Of a stretch of DNA of 13,826 bases, positions 12,747 through 13,826 are shown piece after piece. A model generated the notes under the pieces. That model did no database searches and was not told where the DNA came from. It saw only the letters and a program-made list of their open reading frames with translations. The position numbers and the translations under genes are program-made. The stretch comes from Caryophanales bacterium UBA5632 (GTDB lineage: Bacteria; Bacillota_I; Bacilli_A; Izemoplasmatales; Hujiaoplasmataceae): the NCBI GenBank assembly GCA_002421405.1, contig DIJY01000013.1, positions 1 to 13,826 of the forward strand, in the 5' to 3' direction. Position 1 is the stretch's first letter. Each line of letters opens with the position of its first letter.

Positions 12747-13094
12747 CTACTCTTCCTCTTCTTCTTGCGTCTTGACATCTTCGTCATCCGCATTCAGATA
12801 GTCATCGATCTCATCATCACTCACATATTCATCTTCAACTAGGATTGAGCTTGTGTCCACATGCGTTTCATTGTAAGTTCGACGTGAACGTAGATCCCAC
12901 ATGTTATCCGCTAACGGCGCAAAGCGCACATCCAACATCATTGCAGAATAAAACTGAGCAATTTTGTTTTCAGCTTGGGCTTGATTGAACCCTAAAGACG
13001 AAACCACTTGGTTCCATAAATCTAAGAAAGCCATTTCATTCTTTTGTAAACTCAGCGTTTCAAACGCCACATCCAACATCGACCGACTCGTCAT
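12747..13094 (-). CDS. rpoE: DNA-directed RNA polymerase delta subunit
   Basis: Delta is a small RNA polymerase subunit of Bacillota that speeds recycling and makes transcription more sensitive to initiating-nucleotide levels. The 115-residue protein has the N-terminal folded HARE-HTH domain (SMLDVAFETLSLQKNEMAFLDLWNQV to FAPLADNMWDLRSRRTY, about residues 5-75). An acidic disordered tail follows (VEDEYVSDDEIDDYLNADDEDV, ending in a Glu run). It is shorter than the B. subtilis protein (about 170 residues), mainly in the tail. AGGGGAGG stands 5 nt before the ATG, and the gene starts 10 nt after argS, so the two are co-transcribed. A MITE sits 16 bp past its stop. Confidence 0.93.
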   Translation of the reverse strand: MTSRSMLDVAFETLSLQKNEMAFLDLWNQVVSSLGFNQAQAENKIAQFYSAMMLDVRFAPLADNMWDLRSRRTYNETHVDTSSILVEDEYVSDDEIDDYLNADDEDVKTQEEEEE

Positions 13095-13104
13095 AAGTCC
13101 TCCC

Positions 13105-13824
13105 CTACATTTTTTCTAAAGCACTGACCCCGATTAACGTCAACGCATTGCGCAGTGTGATTTGAACCGCTTTGACTAAAGCCAAACGCTGTGCTCTTAA
13201 ATCCCCTTCCGCATGTAATACTGTACATTCGTTATAGAAAGAATGGAAACTTGCCGCTAGCTTATGGATATACAAACAAACAATATGAGGCTGGCGTATC
13301 TTGGCTGCATCTTGAATCATTTGTGGGTAATCCGCTAACTGTTTCAACAGATCCATTTCTTTGTCATGAACCAACAAATCATAGGATGAACATGTGCTCA
13401 CTTCTGCTTGACGCAAGATTGAACACATCCTTGCATGAGCATATTGAGCATAATATACAGGATTATCGTTGCTTTGTGAAGTAGCCATATCCAAATCCAA
13501 GTCCATATGGGTATCCCCAGCCTTGGAAACGAAGTAATAACGTACGGCATCGACCCCCGCCTCATCAATCAGATCCTTCAGCGCAACCGCTTTACCGGTA
13601 CGCTTGCTCATCTTGAATTCAACGCCATCTTTGATCATCCGTGCCATTTGAATGATATCGACACTCAAATCTTCACGTTCATAACCTAAGCTCATAAAGG
13701 CTGCTTGAAGTCGAGGGATATACCCATGATGATCTGCTCCTAATAAGTTGATAAGTTTATCAAAACCACGTTCTTTTTTATTTAAGTGATACGCGATATC
13801 TGGAAGGATGTAGGTATAAGAACC
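13105..13824 (-). CDS. argS: Arginyl-tRNA synthetase, C-terminal part (5' end outside window)
   Basis: ArgS charges tRNA-Arg with arginine. The 239 visible codons start within the class I catalytic core: SYTYILPDIAYHL, FDKLINLLGADHHGYIPR and the signature loop FKMSKRTGKAVALKDLID (the KMSKS-equivalent), followed by VDAVRYYFVSKAGDTHMDLDLD. The C-terminal DALR anticodon-binding helical domain follows (NPVYYAQYAHARMCSILRQAE to the final ALTLIGVSALEKM). An ATG at 13695 is internal; the frame continues unbroken to the window edge. It precedes rpoE by 10 nt in one transcription unit, as commonly seen in Bacillota. It is a housekeeping gene and marks the chromosomal backbone next to the accessory region. 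Confidence 0.96.
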   Translation of the reverse strand, partial: GSYTYILPDIAYHLNKKERGFDKLINLLGADHHGYIPRLQAAFMSLGYEREDLSVDIIQMARMIKDGVEFKMSKRTGKAVALKDLIDEAGVDAVRYYFVSKAGDTHMDLDLDMATSQSNDNPVYYAQYAHARMCSILRQAEVSTCSSYDLLVHDKEMDLLKQLADYPQMIQDAAKIRQPHIVCLYIHKLAASFHSFYNECTVLHAEGDLRAQRLALVKAVQITLRNALTLIGVSALEKM

Positions 13825-13826
13825 AT

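Overview
The window looks like low-GC Bacillota (Firmicutes) chromosome that uses the standard code (TGA is a stop). The argS-rpoE pair at the right edge (RNA polymerase delta subunit is restricted to Bacillota) supports this. I lean towards an Erysipelotrichia-like genome, but nothing here proves the genus. The two edges (IS21 remnant; argS-rpoE) look visibly richer in GC than the AT-rich middle, which suggests acquired DNA.

Layout. 1-475: 3' part of an IS21-family element, with an istB frame that has lost the stretch between Walker A and Walker B, then tandem right-end repeats. 528-784 (-): a broken small membrane-protein gene. 1065-8361 (-): a six-gene operon, in transcription order GH38 alpha-mannosidase, PTS EIIB, EIIC, EIIA, a large kinase-like/phosphomannose-isomerase fusion, and a classical ManA. 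8525-10444 (+): a divergent PRD/EIIB/EIIA transcriptional regulator. 10445-11146: insertion-sequence debris, including an IS21 relic in which an istA 5' fragment is joined to right-end repeats. 11147-11379 and 12496-12730: two inverted copies of a ~235-bp miniature transposon (MITE), one with a perfect 8-bp target duplication, flanking an orphan gene (11973-12353, -). 12747-13824 (-): rpoE and the 3' part of argS.

How it works together. The PTS would import and phosphorylate an alpha-mannoside, with mannosylglycerate the best guess by analogy with E. coli MngA/MngB. The intracellular GH38 enzyme would release mannose-6-phosphate, and ManA would make fructose-6-phosphate. The divergent PRD regulator would sense PTS phosphorylation and control the operon from the 163-bp shared promoter region, which holds a perfect 8-bp inverted repeat over the regulator's extended -10 box.

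Most notable: two isomerase-type proteins in one operon, one fused to a P-loop-less kinase-like domain; inward-facing IS21 right ends on both sides of the locus; the paired MITEs; and loss of both conserved histidines in PRD1 of the regulator. I found no CRISPR array, tRNA or rRNA, and no clearly new defence or mobile system.
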